Source: Elysia chlorotica (lineage: Eukaryota; Mollusca; Gastropoda; Plakobranchidae). Taken from it: DNA of 64,000 nucleotides. Positions within the stretch are counted from its first letter, which is position 1, and the number at the start of each line of letters is the position of its first letter. A model generated the notes under the pieces. That model was given only the letters and a program-made list of their open reading frames with translations, did not search any database and was not told the origin of the DNA. Where the stretch lies: NCBI GenBank assembly GCA_003991915.1, contig RQTK01000058.1, forward strand, positions 580,470-644,469, given 5' to 3'. Shown here one piece after another: positions 1-13,400 of the stretch. A program made the translations under genes and the position numbers.

Positions 1-199
<199 letters not shown>

Positions 200-448
200 G
201 GGGGCGCGGTGGTCTAGGGGTAGAACATCGGCTTCCGACGCAAAAGATCCCGAGTACGAATCCTGGCTGTTGCGTTCCCTACTGGTTGGGTCGGTGTCAG
301 TATAATATGAACGGCTGAGACAGGAGTCATGGTATCCCCGCCCTGTCTCGTGTGTGGCAGCACATAAAATTGTCAGACGTCCGTCTTGGGGCCCGTCCAC
401 AATATAGCCTACATAGTGCTGCTGTTGGAGGTTAAACCAACCCCCCCA
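200..448 (+). mobile_element. tRNA-derived SINE, family A, full length
   Basis: The head resembles a tRNA gene: an A-box-like TGGTCTAGGGG near 210 and a B-box-like GTACGAATCC near 253. A unique body and a conserved tail ending in GGTTAAACCAAC follow. The copy at 32,530-32,795 (-) aligns along its whole length, including the shared CTACTGGTTGG and CGGCTGAGACAG blocks. Tail-only relatives lie near 30,650 (+) and 62,163 (-). Repetition at four dispersed sites, two with tRNA-like heads, supports a SINE over a functional tRNA. (TAC)n lies on both sides, so either the element landed in a TAC tract or the tract grew from its tail. Confidence 0.85.

Positions 449-534
<86 letters not shown>
449..534. 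repeat. (TAC)n microsatellite
   Basis: Pure TAC repeat directly downstream of the SINE tail. It encodes a polythreonine run in one frame, which is not a gene. Confidence 0.95.
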
Positions 535-699
535 GACTTCCTTGATTCATAAAAGTGCGCGTGACTTGGGGATGCAATTAGTAACTAGAAGAAGAGTGAT
601 TGGAGGTTGATAGCTCGACTATAACTGATTTATTTGTTTGGCTCATGTATAAAGCATTATTATGCAGAGGTAATAAATGATTTTATGCTAATGCGCCCA

Positions 700-951
700 G
701 TAGACCCTTTGCTTTGCTAAGTTCATCGACAATGGTCACATGATCAGACGTCATGCGCAATGAGAATGCGCTATATACCGTAAATATCAAAGATGGCGAC
801 CAACATAGTCAATAGAAAAGTGCTATGCAACCGCGACTGCTAGGTCCTTCCACTTCTGTAATTCACCATATTTTTGTTAACAATGTGGCATCTGGAAATG
901 TGTATTATAATTATCTGTTAAACATATTCAAAGCCTCTCAGGCTAAATTTA
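700..951 (+). promoter_or_regulatory. SNRK: SNRK promoter and 5' leader with uORF
   Basis: Upstream of the SNRK start lie a CRE-like ACGTCA (748-753), a GC-containing stretch with TGCGCAATG, a TATATA at 772-777, and an AAGATGGCG block at 790-798. The last matches the YY1-type motif often found at start sites of broadly expressed animal genes. The ATG inside this block opens a 16-codon upstream ORF that ends at TAG 841-843. A TAA at 919-921, in frame with the main ORF and with no ATG after it, fixes the main start at 952 or 955. The transcription start is inferred near 770-810 and was not measured. Confidence 0.5.
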
Positions 952-1543
952 ATGATGTCTGGTAAGAAGAAAAGTGGATATGATGGTAAAATCGCCGGTC
1001 TCTATGATCTTGAAGAGACTATTGGACAGGGCCATTTTGCAATTGTCAAGTTAGCAAGACATGTATTTACAGGCGAGAAAGTTGCCGTGAAAGTGATTGA
1101 CAAGCAAAAACTTGATGAAATATCACGATCACATCTTTTTCAAGAAGTAAGATGTATGAAGTTAGTACAGCACCCGAATGTTGTGCGTTTGTACGAAGTC
1201 ATTGATACCCAAACCAAACTTTATCTCATTCTTGAATTAGGGGATGGCGACATGTATGACTACATCATGAAGCATGATAGTGGTTTAGATGAAACGTTGG
1301 CTAAAAAATATTTTCGACAGATAGTGGAAGCAATTATTTATTGTCACAAGCTACATGTCGTGCACCGAGACTTGAAGCCTGAGAATGTTGTGTTTTTCAA
1401 TGCTTTGGGTGTTGTCAAGTTGACAGATTTTGGGTTTAGCAATGTTTTTGCACCAGGCAAAAAGCTTGAAACATCTTGTGGATCTCTAGCTTACTCTGCC
1501 CCTGAAATACTGCTTGGAGATTCATATGACCCTCCAGCTGTTG
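952..1543 (+). CDS. SNRK: SNRK coding exon 1: kinase N-lobe to APE motif
   Basis: Encodes residues 1-197 and ends after PPAV with one base of the next Asp codon, at donor G|GTAAGTT. Tandem ATGs lie at 952 and 955. It contains every catalytic motif from the glycine loop to APE. In the hinge region the protein reads ELGDGDM; remembered vertebrate SNRK has an extra Gly (GDGGDM), a one-residue difference. Confidence 0.95.
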
Positions 1544-2468
1544 GTAAGTTCTTTAATTTTTTATCTAGATCTATCTAATCTAGTAGGCCTACTTGAGAAA
1601 AAAAAAATGCCAAGATTCATGCAGCTATGTATAAAATAATCCATATCAATTATCATTATTTTTAAAATGATTTGTAAGACAGATTGAAAATACAGAGCTC
1701 ATCATCATTATTTGAACAGATTAGTAATTAAATATCATGTAAATGAGGCAGGGCTCTGGAAGTGCTCAGATGTACATTTATAATTAAAAATATAGTTTAC
1801 AACTGCATGCTAGTTAATGTTATTATTTTCAAATAAGATAGATTTATTTAATAAAAAAATGTGTTTTTAGCCGTGAGTGCATAGATCTAGATGAAACGTC
1901 AAATGACATGGTCTGTAAAGTAGAACTTTTTTGCTTCTAAGGAAATTTCTGGAAATATAATTTGGGTCCGGATCCTCCGGAAAACTTTCTAGTTCTCAGT
2001 CTGATGTCCGAAAAATACTTTTAAAAAAAATTTCGGAAAGTTTGCCATGTCATCGTATTTATTTTGCCTGGAAAAATTTATTACTAAAATACTATGTGGG
2101 GTTCGGATAAATAAACCTAGATTCCCATTGTTTTTATTGTTTTTTTTTCTTTAATTGGATTATAAATGAGAGTTTATGTCCAAACGCTAGAAACAATCAA
2201 CCGGCCTATTTCAAGGAAACAGCTCGCATATTTTTGCATTATTTTACAAGTGAAAATCTATTTTATAAGCTTTTATTCAGAAAAATGCGTCGATATAGGC
2301 AAATCCACGGCTTATACTATAGCTTAACGATAAATGTTGTTTCAGATTATACAACTACGGTTAATTGTGCAACTAAAAGCTGAAAGGGGGTACCCTTCTC
2401 CCTCCTTTTCCCCCACTACCTTAGAAGTCCAGCAGATTTTGACAGGGCTGGGTCAGTGGGTGGCATCC

Positions 2469-2507
<39 letters not shown>

Positions 2508-5500
2508 ACAGAAAATGCTCTTTCTTGGACCTAGGAAACATAAATACAAGGAGAGAGATTTGCTTAAATATTCAACGCTACAACCAAAGACTTGATTTGA
2601 ACAAAAACAATAAAAGTGCTACAGCAAAATTTGGACAAAAACATTTACACGTACATGTATACACAATATAGTGGCAGAAACACTATTTATAATATAAATA
2701 TGTGTGTACAGACACGTAAAAGGTGTAAAAAAAACCAAGGGCAGTAAGACTGCTCTCTCCCCAAGTAAAAAGAAAAGTATTGGACTGTTACTCTGTAGAC
2801 AAGTGTACAAGATGTTTAATGAGTTTTTTATTCTCAAGAAGTGTCTAGGTTTTGTTTAGATTTATAGAGACTTTATTTCTTGTTATGTTCTAAGTCAACT
2901 TTGGATCATTATTTCTTTAAATACATGTGACAAAGTTCCCTAAAAACTAGTATTTACTAGGCCCTGAGTATCTCATTAAGAAAATATATATGTTCAATGT
3001 TTGAATGCATGGTTTAATGGTATATCATTCAACCATTCATCAGGACAAGTTGGCAATTTGAAAGTTTTTTTTCTTTTTCCAAGTGCGATGTATGTACGTT
3101 TAGTCATAAGTTTATTTTATTTCTAATTTTCATTATAAAACACTTTTTAGTTTGTTTTGTGATGAGGATCTAGGAATGTATTTAAACTGGGAAAATAACT
3201 CCAGTTTTTTTCAAATTTGAAAATCTGACTGGGAATAGCAATGATTATCACTGGCAGCAAAATCTTTGCACTGTAAATATTCAAAATTTAAAGAAAATTT
3301 AGGCTGCTAACAATTTTCAGAAAGGAAGCAAATACTTTTTAAAGTAATCCATTATATAATGTAATCACAAGTGTCAATGCTGATTGATTCCCTCCCCAAA
3401 TTTATTTTCCAAACCAATATAGAAAATAGGAGAAAAGTTAATATCAGGAATTATTTTTTGTGTAGCTCATGGATTTTAATCGAAGAATGGCAAAGAAAAC
3501 TCAAACTAAGGCTTTCATTCATAAACTCCTTCCCCCAGATGTCTGGAGCCTTGGTGTTATACTATTTATGCTTGTAGCTGGTCATGCACCTTTTCAAGAA
3601 GCAAATGACAGTGAAACCCTCACAATGATCATGGACTGCAAGTACCAGATTCCCCCTCATGTCTCACTTCCCTGCCATAGGTTAGTGCAATTGATTGTGC
3701 ATGAATGATAAATACCTCTGATTTAACTTAAGACATTTTTCAATATTTAAGTAACTTAGAGACTTTATTTTTTGTCTTTTCTTATTATTTTTTGTATATC
3801 TAGACAGTTCATACATTATAAACAAAGCACTGAACTTTTTGTATTTTGAATCTGTTTGGCTTTTCAACTTCATTTATTACATTAAGTTTACGAAGTGCTC
3901 TTCTGGAACTTTGAAATTTTTAAATGCTACTGATGATGATATTTTGTTATTATGTTGCTATTGGTATGACTTGAGTCTTGAGTGCATTTGTGAAACATGT
4001 GATTTTATTTTGACAACTGTATACACTAACAAAATCTTTTTTTATCATTTACCAATGAGAAACATAAAACTTATAAATTAAAAGTCATTTGACTGAAGCA
4101 TTTTGGACAGATGTTTTCCTACAACTTTTTAAATTTCCTATTTTGCTGTTTTTTGCTAGCTGATGTGTCATTTACATTATTTAAGTTCCTTTATACATTT
4201 CCTTTTGATGTTTTAGTAGGTTATTTGTCCTTTTATATGTATTTCATGTAACGTTTCATGCATGATTTTTTATATTTTACTTTTTCCTTTCAATCTTGTA
4301 TACAAATTTGTCCTTCAAAGATTAATTTCAAAGATGCTAGTGAGGGAGCCTTCACAACGCTTGAGTTTAGACGATATAGAACAAGACCCTTGGCTTGCCA
4401 GTGATGGAACTTCAGAGGAGGTGTTGAGAACAAATCTGCCCCTATTGTCTCGGGAACAAGTATCGGAGGAGGATCATACCTATGTTGTCCAGAAAATGGT
4501 GGAAGGGAAAATATGCACTAGAGAGGAGATTTTTCAGTAAGCATTAAAATATTTCATAATTGAACTTTATTTTACTTCATCATCATCATGGAGTGCCATG
4601 CTGGTTGGCGTTGAGGACTATTTCCCTCCACATCTTTTTATTTTGTGGATGCTTTTATGAATTTTTTTTTTCATGTTGTCCAAATCTTATATTAAGTAAG
4701 GTACTCATAACGATTTTAAAGAATGATTGTTCATAATGAAACCTTGTCCACTCTTTAAACTATATCATTAGATTTGTCAGATGATATAATATTTCTTCAT
4801 GCTAGTCTATGAGCCAGGAATGTGGAAAGCCGAGTGTCTTAAGTGACTTTTTTTTTATTAACAAAAAGCATGTGTAAACATTTTTAGAGGGACATTCAAC
4901 AATAATTACTTCTTTTTTTAAATCAACTTACAGCACTCATGCATGAATCTTTAAATAGAGCGGGAACAATCAGGACTAGCAGTAAATACACAGTTCTTTT
5001 ATCTGTTGTTGAAAAATTGTTAGTTTAACATGGTATTAAAACTCATTACACATGTTAATTGCAGAAACATTTTTGAAAAAGTGTTAACAACACTACTCAT
5101 GATTGTCTCATTTAATTTTATATTTTTCTTGTTTCAGTTCACTTGAGCTGGATGCTTATGATCATATCGCGGCTACCTATTACCTTCTGGTAGAGAGAAG
5201 ACTCAGGAAGAGGCAGCAGCAGGAGGCAGTTGCTGCTCAAACAATGTCCCTGAGGAAACAGTCAGCTCCATCCACTCATCAAGGTCATCTAAGTACTGGA
5301 GGAAAACCACACTTGGAGCCATTGATGCTGTCACCACGGTGAGTTCCACAAACTGAAGCACCCATTCAAGTAGATACTGAAAAATTGTTGTTCTACCTTT
5401 CCTTCGTGCCCTCGTGTCTATTGTCCTTCGCCTCTCTTGGATATTTGAAAAGCTTATGAGGTAGATAAACAATTCACCTTACCTGCACAATCTATTTTAT

Positions 5501-8500
5501 TGAGCTGCTTAGAAACGAAATTTAAAGAATAGGCAATTGAACTTTCCCCAGTAGCTGTGAAATAAGAAATGTTAGATGGATCTGTAAATGTGTAAACCAC
5601 AGCTGTTTTTTTTCTCTCTGTGCAACCATCTGTTAAAACTTTTGTCTTTTATATTCTCTTCTTTGTTTTGGTTCAGTTTATACCATGCAATCTATTCAGT
5701 AAAAGATTATATCTTTATTTACAAAACAGAAACAGAAATATAATGAGTTGAGTCTTGTGTAATTAATTTTGTTTTCTTAAAACAAAAAAAAGTGATAACA
5801 TCAATTAGTTTTCTTCTTGCACACCCTTGGATTATATGTAATATGGCATGGGGTAGTAGTCGTCTCATGTGTCTTTTGTGTATTTTTTTGTTTGTTTTGT
5901 TTTTTGGAAGAGGAGGGGGCATCCAAAGAGGAAAAAAACAAACTGATATAAGTGAATTAATAAAATGAAGGCGTTTATTTGTTTCGTAGATTCTTAATCT
6001 CTTTCTTATTAAAACGTTTGTCAACATTTAAAAATTCAATATTATTTTATGTGCATACATTTTTTGTTTCCTGTTGCTCGTACCAACATGTGACCCCATT
6101 CCCTCTTTTTCTTTTTATGCCAAGAACATATTTTATTCACAGGAAAAATCATACATTTATTAGTTCTTCTGTTCTCATAATAATATCACTGGTCAAAATA
6201 AAAAAACCCAAAGCATTTTGAAAATGTCAATTACAATCTTTCTTTTTTTTCTGTCGTTCTCTAAGTTTGCACTGAAACATTATTTTCTTTCATAGTTTTT
6301 GACTTAGTTTATTTTGTATTAAGTCACCATGTAATTCCATCATTTATTTTCAAAATCTTTATTTGATTCAGGCTAAGTAGAGGAGAAATATAAACACTCA
6401 AGTATTTACATTGCAAACCCCTGCTGTAAAATGCAAAAGCATATATACATAGGTGGAAAAGTGTCGGCTAAAGCAGATCTCACAAGACTTCTTGCTAGCT
6501 TCTCATAGTCGCTCGCGTCGTGTAGTAACTTAGAGAACAAAATTGGGGTGGTAGCAGTGACCAACAGCTGTCGATGTTGAAATTATTTAGCTTGCAAAAG
6601 TGCAATGAAATGTTCATTCATTTAGGATTCCCAATGTTCTCTTTATTGTTGTGTTAATGAATCTGTATTAAAAGCAGGTCTGTACTGGTATGATGTACCT
6701 ACTCCTAGTAAGAATAAACCTGCGATGGGTTTAAACCTGCGATGGGTTGCAGGCTTTTCTAGTAAATTTACCAAAATTCACGTCTTCTGCAGCCTTTTAG
6801 AAATTTTGTTCTCCCACCCATGCATATAAAAAAAGAAAGGCAAACATTATTTTTGTTTTGACAGTTAAATGAACAGTGCTAAATGTCTTGTCTTTAATTA
6901 GTATAATATAATAAGTAATTACATGTAAGTTCTTAAAATTCTTTATGCATTATTATATGGAAAGTAATTCTCACACATTTTGAGTGACATGAACAGATGG
7001 TAGGAATATACAGTTGAAAGCTGCGAAGACGAAAGTTCTAACAAAGGTAATGGCATTGGAAAAAAAATGAATATCTGATTTTTTGCAGACAGGAAAAAGT
7101 GTACAGAGACTAGACCGTGGATATAATTGAGTTAACAGGCAGTCTTCGTTTTAATTTTACTTACTCAATACAAGCACCAATTGAAGAATGGGAGAAAATT
7201 TTGTCTTTAAGTTTAACTTATCCATTTTTTTTCTTTTTCTGTTGTTATTTATTTTCTTAATAAGCAACTTTATGAAGAGCACTGATACACTGTCCCATAT
7301 AAGATATATTTGTATGTATGGTCTTTGAACATGATACATTGTTTTTTATGTATCAGGAAATTCAACCAGAAATTTTTATTCATCTTCGTATTGCTTATTC
7401 CTTCTGAATTGCTGTCTTCATTTTTTTAATGTACACTTTTTCAAAGCAAACCAAAGGAAGTGAAGAAAACAAAAACGGCCCCAATTCACAAATCTGGTGG
7501 AGCCCCTCCTGCACTTGTCATAACGCCACCCTTGTCAGGAGAGACATCATCTCTGATGAAATTGCCAGTGAGTCCAGGTGGACCGGATTATGTGAAGAGC
7601 CTAACCTTCAGTATGACTCTTGATCGGCGGAATGCTAATCGCAAAAAGAATGAACACCAGCCTCCAGGGGAAACATGTCCTTGTCCTGTTCCAAGCATTG
7701 GTATACCTTTATTACCCCCCAAAGGACAAGCCAGGAGAGATAAACAGAGAGTCAAATCTGCCCCGCTGTCCACGGGGGATGGAGGTCTGGCATCAACAGT
7801 GAAGAAAAAATCCTCTGGACCCTCATTCTCAAAGATTGCTATTTTGAGCTCTTTCTTTGAGCGTAGAGCGGCCCAAGTAGCAGGGACGGTAGCACCACAA
7901 AGACCCCATCAGCGCCTACTCCCATGGATGGCAGTACCAAGAGACAGAAAGTATGCAGATTTTGCTTGCCCCTAGAGGATTTCTCATAACTGCTGCATGC
8001 TTTTTTTTGTGAATTTTTTTTTTTTTTTTTTTTTATGATTTTGATTCAAACAATGCCTGCAGTAAAGCTGTTCCATCCCATTATTCATTTTGTTATCTTG
8101 GATGACTACAATTCAGTAATAAAGCAAGATTTTTTGTTATAATTTCTGTAAAGCTTATTATAATTTTTTTTTTTTTTAATTGGTTTATGGGCTTTGCCTT
8201 ACAAGCTCCAACAGCCGGTGAGGTGTTTGCATTGCATGGGAGTCCCAATAGTGGTTTATTTTGGTTTTATTTGCATGGTGTTAATGTACAAGTTTTTGTA
8301 ATTTTTATTAAGTCTTTGTATGTGCTTGAGTTTATTTCTTTTAATTTTGCAGTTGTTAATCATTTCAATCCTCATTCAATGTAAGACAGCAAATACTGCT
8401 TATTATACCCCAGGTCCTCTGTGTGCTTGATGCTGTAGAAAGAGTAGATATGATTATATTTTTTTTCACCAAATCAAGGTATTCTTGAATCAAACACTAG

Positions 8501-10404
8501 GAAATAGTACATTCAATCAGGAAATGGAAACAACTATCTGTATTGATTACCTCTTTGTAACAATTTCTTTCCTGTCAACACTGTAAATGTCTGGATCTGT
8601 GTCCCAACAGTGAGGATGTCCTATCCAGCAAGAGCAAGAAAACAAATGACAAGAAAGTTGATGACTATCTGACTACCCATCCTCCAGGACTGTCAAAGGC
8701 CAAGAAAGAGTCTGTTTTATTAAAGTCTCTGAGTGGAATACTTGAGAACTATAGAGGGACTTCTTCCTCATGCCACCTTCCTAGCACTGAAACATGGCCA
8801 CATAGAGACTCAGATCAAGAAAATCATGACTTAAAGCCCCAACCATTTCAGAGCCAAAGAACTTCATCTTTCTCACTTCCAGTAAAACCTAGCCATGCGG
8901 GAACGTCTAGTAAATCTCCACCCCCAACTAAAGTCAAAAAGTCACAAAATGCAGAGAAGAAATAATTAGGGACAGAAGCAAACAATTAAATGGCTACAAG
9001 TTCAAGAACAGGTGTCTCAGAGGGATTAGAGTTCCTAAAAATGTTTCAGTCACATAATTTGATGAGTCCTTAAAACCTTAGTGCATTCACTGATTTCTTA
9101 TAACACATGTGACCAATTTCATTGCGTGGCTTTGAATTTTTGGACGTCGCTTTTACCCTAAAAGAGTCCAATTTTCTTTTATTTCTGTTTAATTTTCTCG
9201 TCAAAATGATCAACTCTGCAAACCTCAGAGTATATTAAGGCATAATTTATTATTATCATCAACAACATATTTGATCATGATCATTATCAAAATGATTATG
9301 TGGATCATTATAATCTTTATAATAAGTAATAGTCATTAACATGCTGCTATTTCAAAGCTTATGTGAGTGCACTGAGGTTTAGAACAGAATTTTAAATATT
9401 TTAATGTTTCTGCACTGTTATTTGTATTAATTCAGTGTCAGTGAGAATTTTATATTAGAAGCATTTCTGTTTCTATGGAAAAAACTAACTTAAACAATGA
9501 CATGTGATGCATGTATATATTATATGTTACTACGAAATTTTGCTTGTGCCCAAGTTTATGATTTCACTGCATACTAAATGAATTAGGTAGTTAGCATTCA
9601 GATGAGACATTTGTCTTAGGCCTTTTGTCAGCTAGGATCTTGCTATAGTTATGCATGTCCAATCCCATTGGAATATTCTCCTGTGTTTATTGATCATGGT
9701 TCTCTATAGAGGGAGGGAGAGAATTCTCTCCCTCTCTCCGGGTTTAACGTCTCATAGGTTCCCCTGGGGGATCCTATACGGCGACAGGTTTATTGATCAA
9801 TAGCAAAACTTGTCTTTTATCTTTGCTTTTTTCTTTTAAAAAATATATCCAACAAACCTTGACATGTTTTATAATAAGATTTATTAGTAAGATGGCTTAG
9901 TTGAATAGTCAGCTTACTCCGCCAACCTGTCCAGTTAGAGGAATTTTTTAAACATTCAGGCAGAAATAATGTTTTTTTTTGAGGGAGTCAATCTTGAAGT
10001 TGAATTTTGTATTATCACGCTTATCAATGGATCTATTACGATATAGAAGGCAATCAAATATTCAACGCCGTTAGCAAGCTACAACAAAGTAGTTTGGAAA
10101 TTAGTACTTCAAAGTATCAGTTTATTTCTTAATTAGCTAAAAACTAGTACATTACAATATATAGACTTAGTGCTGTATTGGATTTGACTCTATCCATATA
10201 TAGTATAAAGGTTTTGCATGGAATTAAATATGACTCACCTTAATTGTTAATCATTTGAGTTGCGCAAGTCTAAATCGTATGAGTAAGAACATTATTCTCA
10301 TTTTATTTCTATAAATTCATAATATTTACATAAGCTGCCTCAATACATCGGGTGAAATTCAATATTACCATCGCAGTTCACACCCATTATTTACGTAACC
10401 AACA

Positions 10405-10470
<66 letters not shown>

Positions 10471-13400
10471 TTCTCTTTCTATCTATCTAATTTTTTTACC
10501 TGAAGTATTGGGAATTTCAGATGTATGGAAGTTGAAATATTGATCTCTTTTACATTGTCTAGCATACTTTTTTGGCTTCTCATTTGATTCATTGTGTAGG
10601 TGGAAGAGAATTTACTATTTATAGTACAATCATCAATGTACTTTACTAGGCAATTATATTGTTTGAAATAGATGAGTGCATTTTTCCCTTTTTTTTTGTA
10701 TATTGAGAAAACCAACATTTGTTTTCTTTTAAGCTCAGAATCAATCGTATTATTGAATGGCTTGCTTGTACTGAAAGAAAAAGCCCTAGGCAAACTACAG
10801 AGGATCAAAATCATGAGTCATAGACAGACTATGTTTTCACTTAATTTAAGGTATCAGGATGCCATGAATTCATGAAAAATCTAAGACCAACCCATTTTCT
10901 TCTCTTAATCTATGCATGTACTCAAATCTCTTGCAAAGACCATAGAAGTGAAAAAAATGCCAACATGTAGCCTCAATTTGGAAATAGAGAGGTTTTAACA
11001 TACCCAAGTAAATTTTGTTTACATTGGATCTGCCCTTTTTTCTGATAATATTCCTAAGAAATATGAATTTAGCCAATGAATAATGGCACTGGGCAAATAC
11101 TGGAACTCTTTAGAGGAGAAAACGACAATAAAGATGTATACAATTCTGGAGGCCATTAAAGTAAGCTGGCATTCATTTTTAGTTCTTGTCTTCAGTATCG
11201 ACATAATTGTCTTGTCTTTTTGGCCGAGTTTTCTCAAAACCACATTTTGCACCTACTTGACAACTTTTGAATTGTTATAGTGAACAAACTAATCAATAAA
11301 TCCACTTAAAATTTGGCACACATATTCTCAAGATATTGCTGCATGTCCTAAACCTAAAAAAAAAGAAAAGCACTCTCTTCAAAATTGGCTAACACAGATC
11401 ATGCTTGCATTCATAATTAAGTTGATGCTTTGCTCACTGACAGAAAAAAAAAATCTCCATTAATTTTTGTTGTTGCTAAAATGTCTACTTAGTGAGGTTT
11501 AGGACATGCAATGGGTATAGAGGGGCATTTCCTGAAAGTTTCATGCAAATATTCATTTATGTTTTTGAGTTACAATGTTTCAGTAATATCACCATTTTCC
11601 GCCATCGGTGGCCATATAATTTTTAAAAGCCACGCTTCCAAAACATGGAAAAATGTAGTTTCTGGCATCCTGATACCTTATAGCTTTATTAAAAAAAAAA
11701 AGAATTTTTTTTCTCAGAAATAATTTTATTTTCTGGAATTATTTATTTCCTCATTTCATTGGATTTCTTAACTATTTGTCTCTTAGTCAATGCACAGTGC
11801 TTTTATTGTACTTTGTTTTTTTTGCAGAGTTCATGTACCATGCGCAAATTAGATATGTCATGGAAAGTTACCACAACGATCAATACCAAAGAGTGGCACA
11901 TAACTTTTATTTTTTAATATAAATTGTCCCTGGAGAGGTTCTAATCAATTGAACCTAGACTTTGCTTTGCAAGCATACAATTTTGGCAATCTTGTAGTCT
12001 ATTGGTCCAGTGATTTCTTCCTTCTATTAGCTGAAGTTTGTTTACATAAAGGCTACCAGCAACAATAAAGCTGTTAGATGCATGTGCTAAGATTACTGAG
12101 ACAAAGAAATAAATGCCTTACATTCTGAAGTTTGGTGTTAATTCAAACACAATGAAATACACATTAAGCTAATACTACAGACCAAAATGTTGCGTTATCA
12201 GTTGAGCATAAGCAATGTTCATTTTGATCATTGCAAATTATGAAGGAAACACAATGTGTATTATTGGCTGATTATGGTAGAAGTCCTCTTGGTTGTAGTT
12301 ATTGCGTGTCTGTTTTGGAAAGGGGTAACGCATTTCCTTGTGCTATATTGTTAGTCCTCCCTTATTTTTGGCTACATTTATATAAATGTTTGACATAAAA
12401 TGTGTTATATAATATTGATGATGCTTGTGGATATGTAAATGTTTAGACCCTGCTCAATAGTTATAATTTGATGAAATTACCAAGAGAGGGGTAGAAGAGT
12501 ATCATTGTTGATAGGAAATACAAAAGGATAGTAGAAGAAAAAAAAGAAGAAAAGAAATAGAAAATAACAATAAGTAATACAAGTATAGTAATTATGAATC
12601 CTTTTTTTAAACCTCCAAATATGCAGTTAGACTTTCTTCAGTGCATTTTATTGGCTTGAATATCTGATACTAAGAATGGCTTGTTGCAGATTATACCAAA
12701 AATTTCAAAATTCATGGACTGAATTCAGTAAATAAATATGAGAAACATTGATTTATTGACAATTATATTCATAATTATATTAGCCTAGAATGTTAGGCAT
12801 TCAGTGTATGTGTTTTAGGTCTCTTAACAAAATTAAATAAATAGATTTATTACTAGATCTTGTCTTATTTCTTTTACTTGAATGGTATGAAAAAAAGTCC
12901 ATGGCTCACTTGCAAATGGGTATGAGTCATTCTGAAAAACTGATTCATTGTCTTGCTATCAGCTTGCTGAAAAGCATGATATTGTTTTATGGAACCTAAT
13001 TTTGATATTTCAAAATATAGAAATTAATTTTATACTGCATCTCATAGTTTTGCCATCAATATAAACTGACTTACTTTTTGTAACATTAAAATGTTAAACA
13101 ACAACAACCAAACAAACAGCAAACGCAAAAAAAAAGATGTGAATAGATATTATTTGTTGCAAAACATGTTAATTGTTAGAACCCTGTAATTTTTTAAAAT
13201 AAGTTTTTTCTGTTTATCCTTAAAAAAACCCAACTATGTTCATGGAAAGCTCAAGGTGAGAAAAACATTTTTAAGGCAACTTAACACCTTATATAAGTTT
13301 GAATAAAAATGCTCTTTAAAAGAAAAATTTTTAACTGTCTAATTCAACTAACATGTGCACTAAAGGTTTCATGTTGTAGAGAATATATATATTTTTTTTT

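Noticed and set aside
386-610. Poly-Thr open frame
   Set aside because: It is the (TAC)n tract read in one frame, with SINE sequence at its start.
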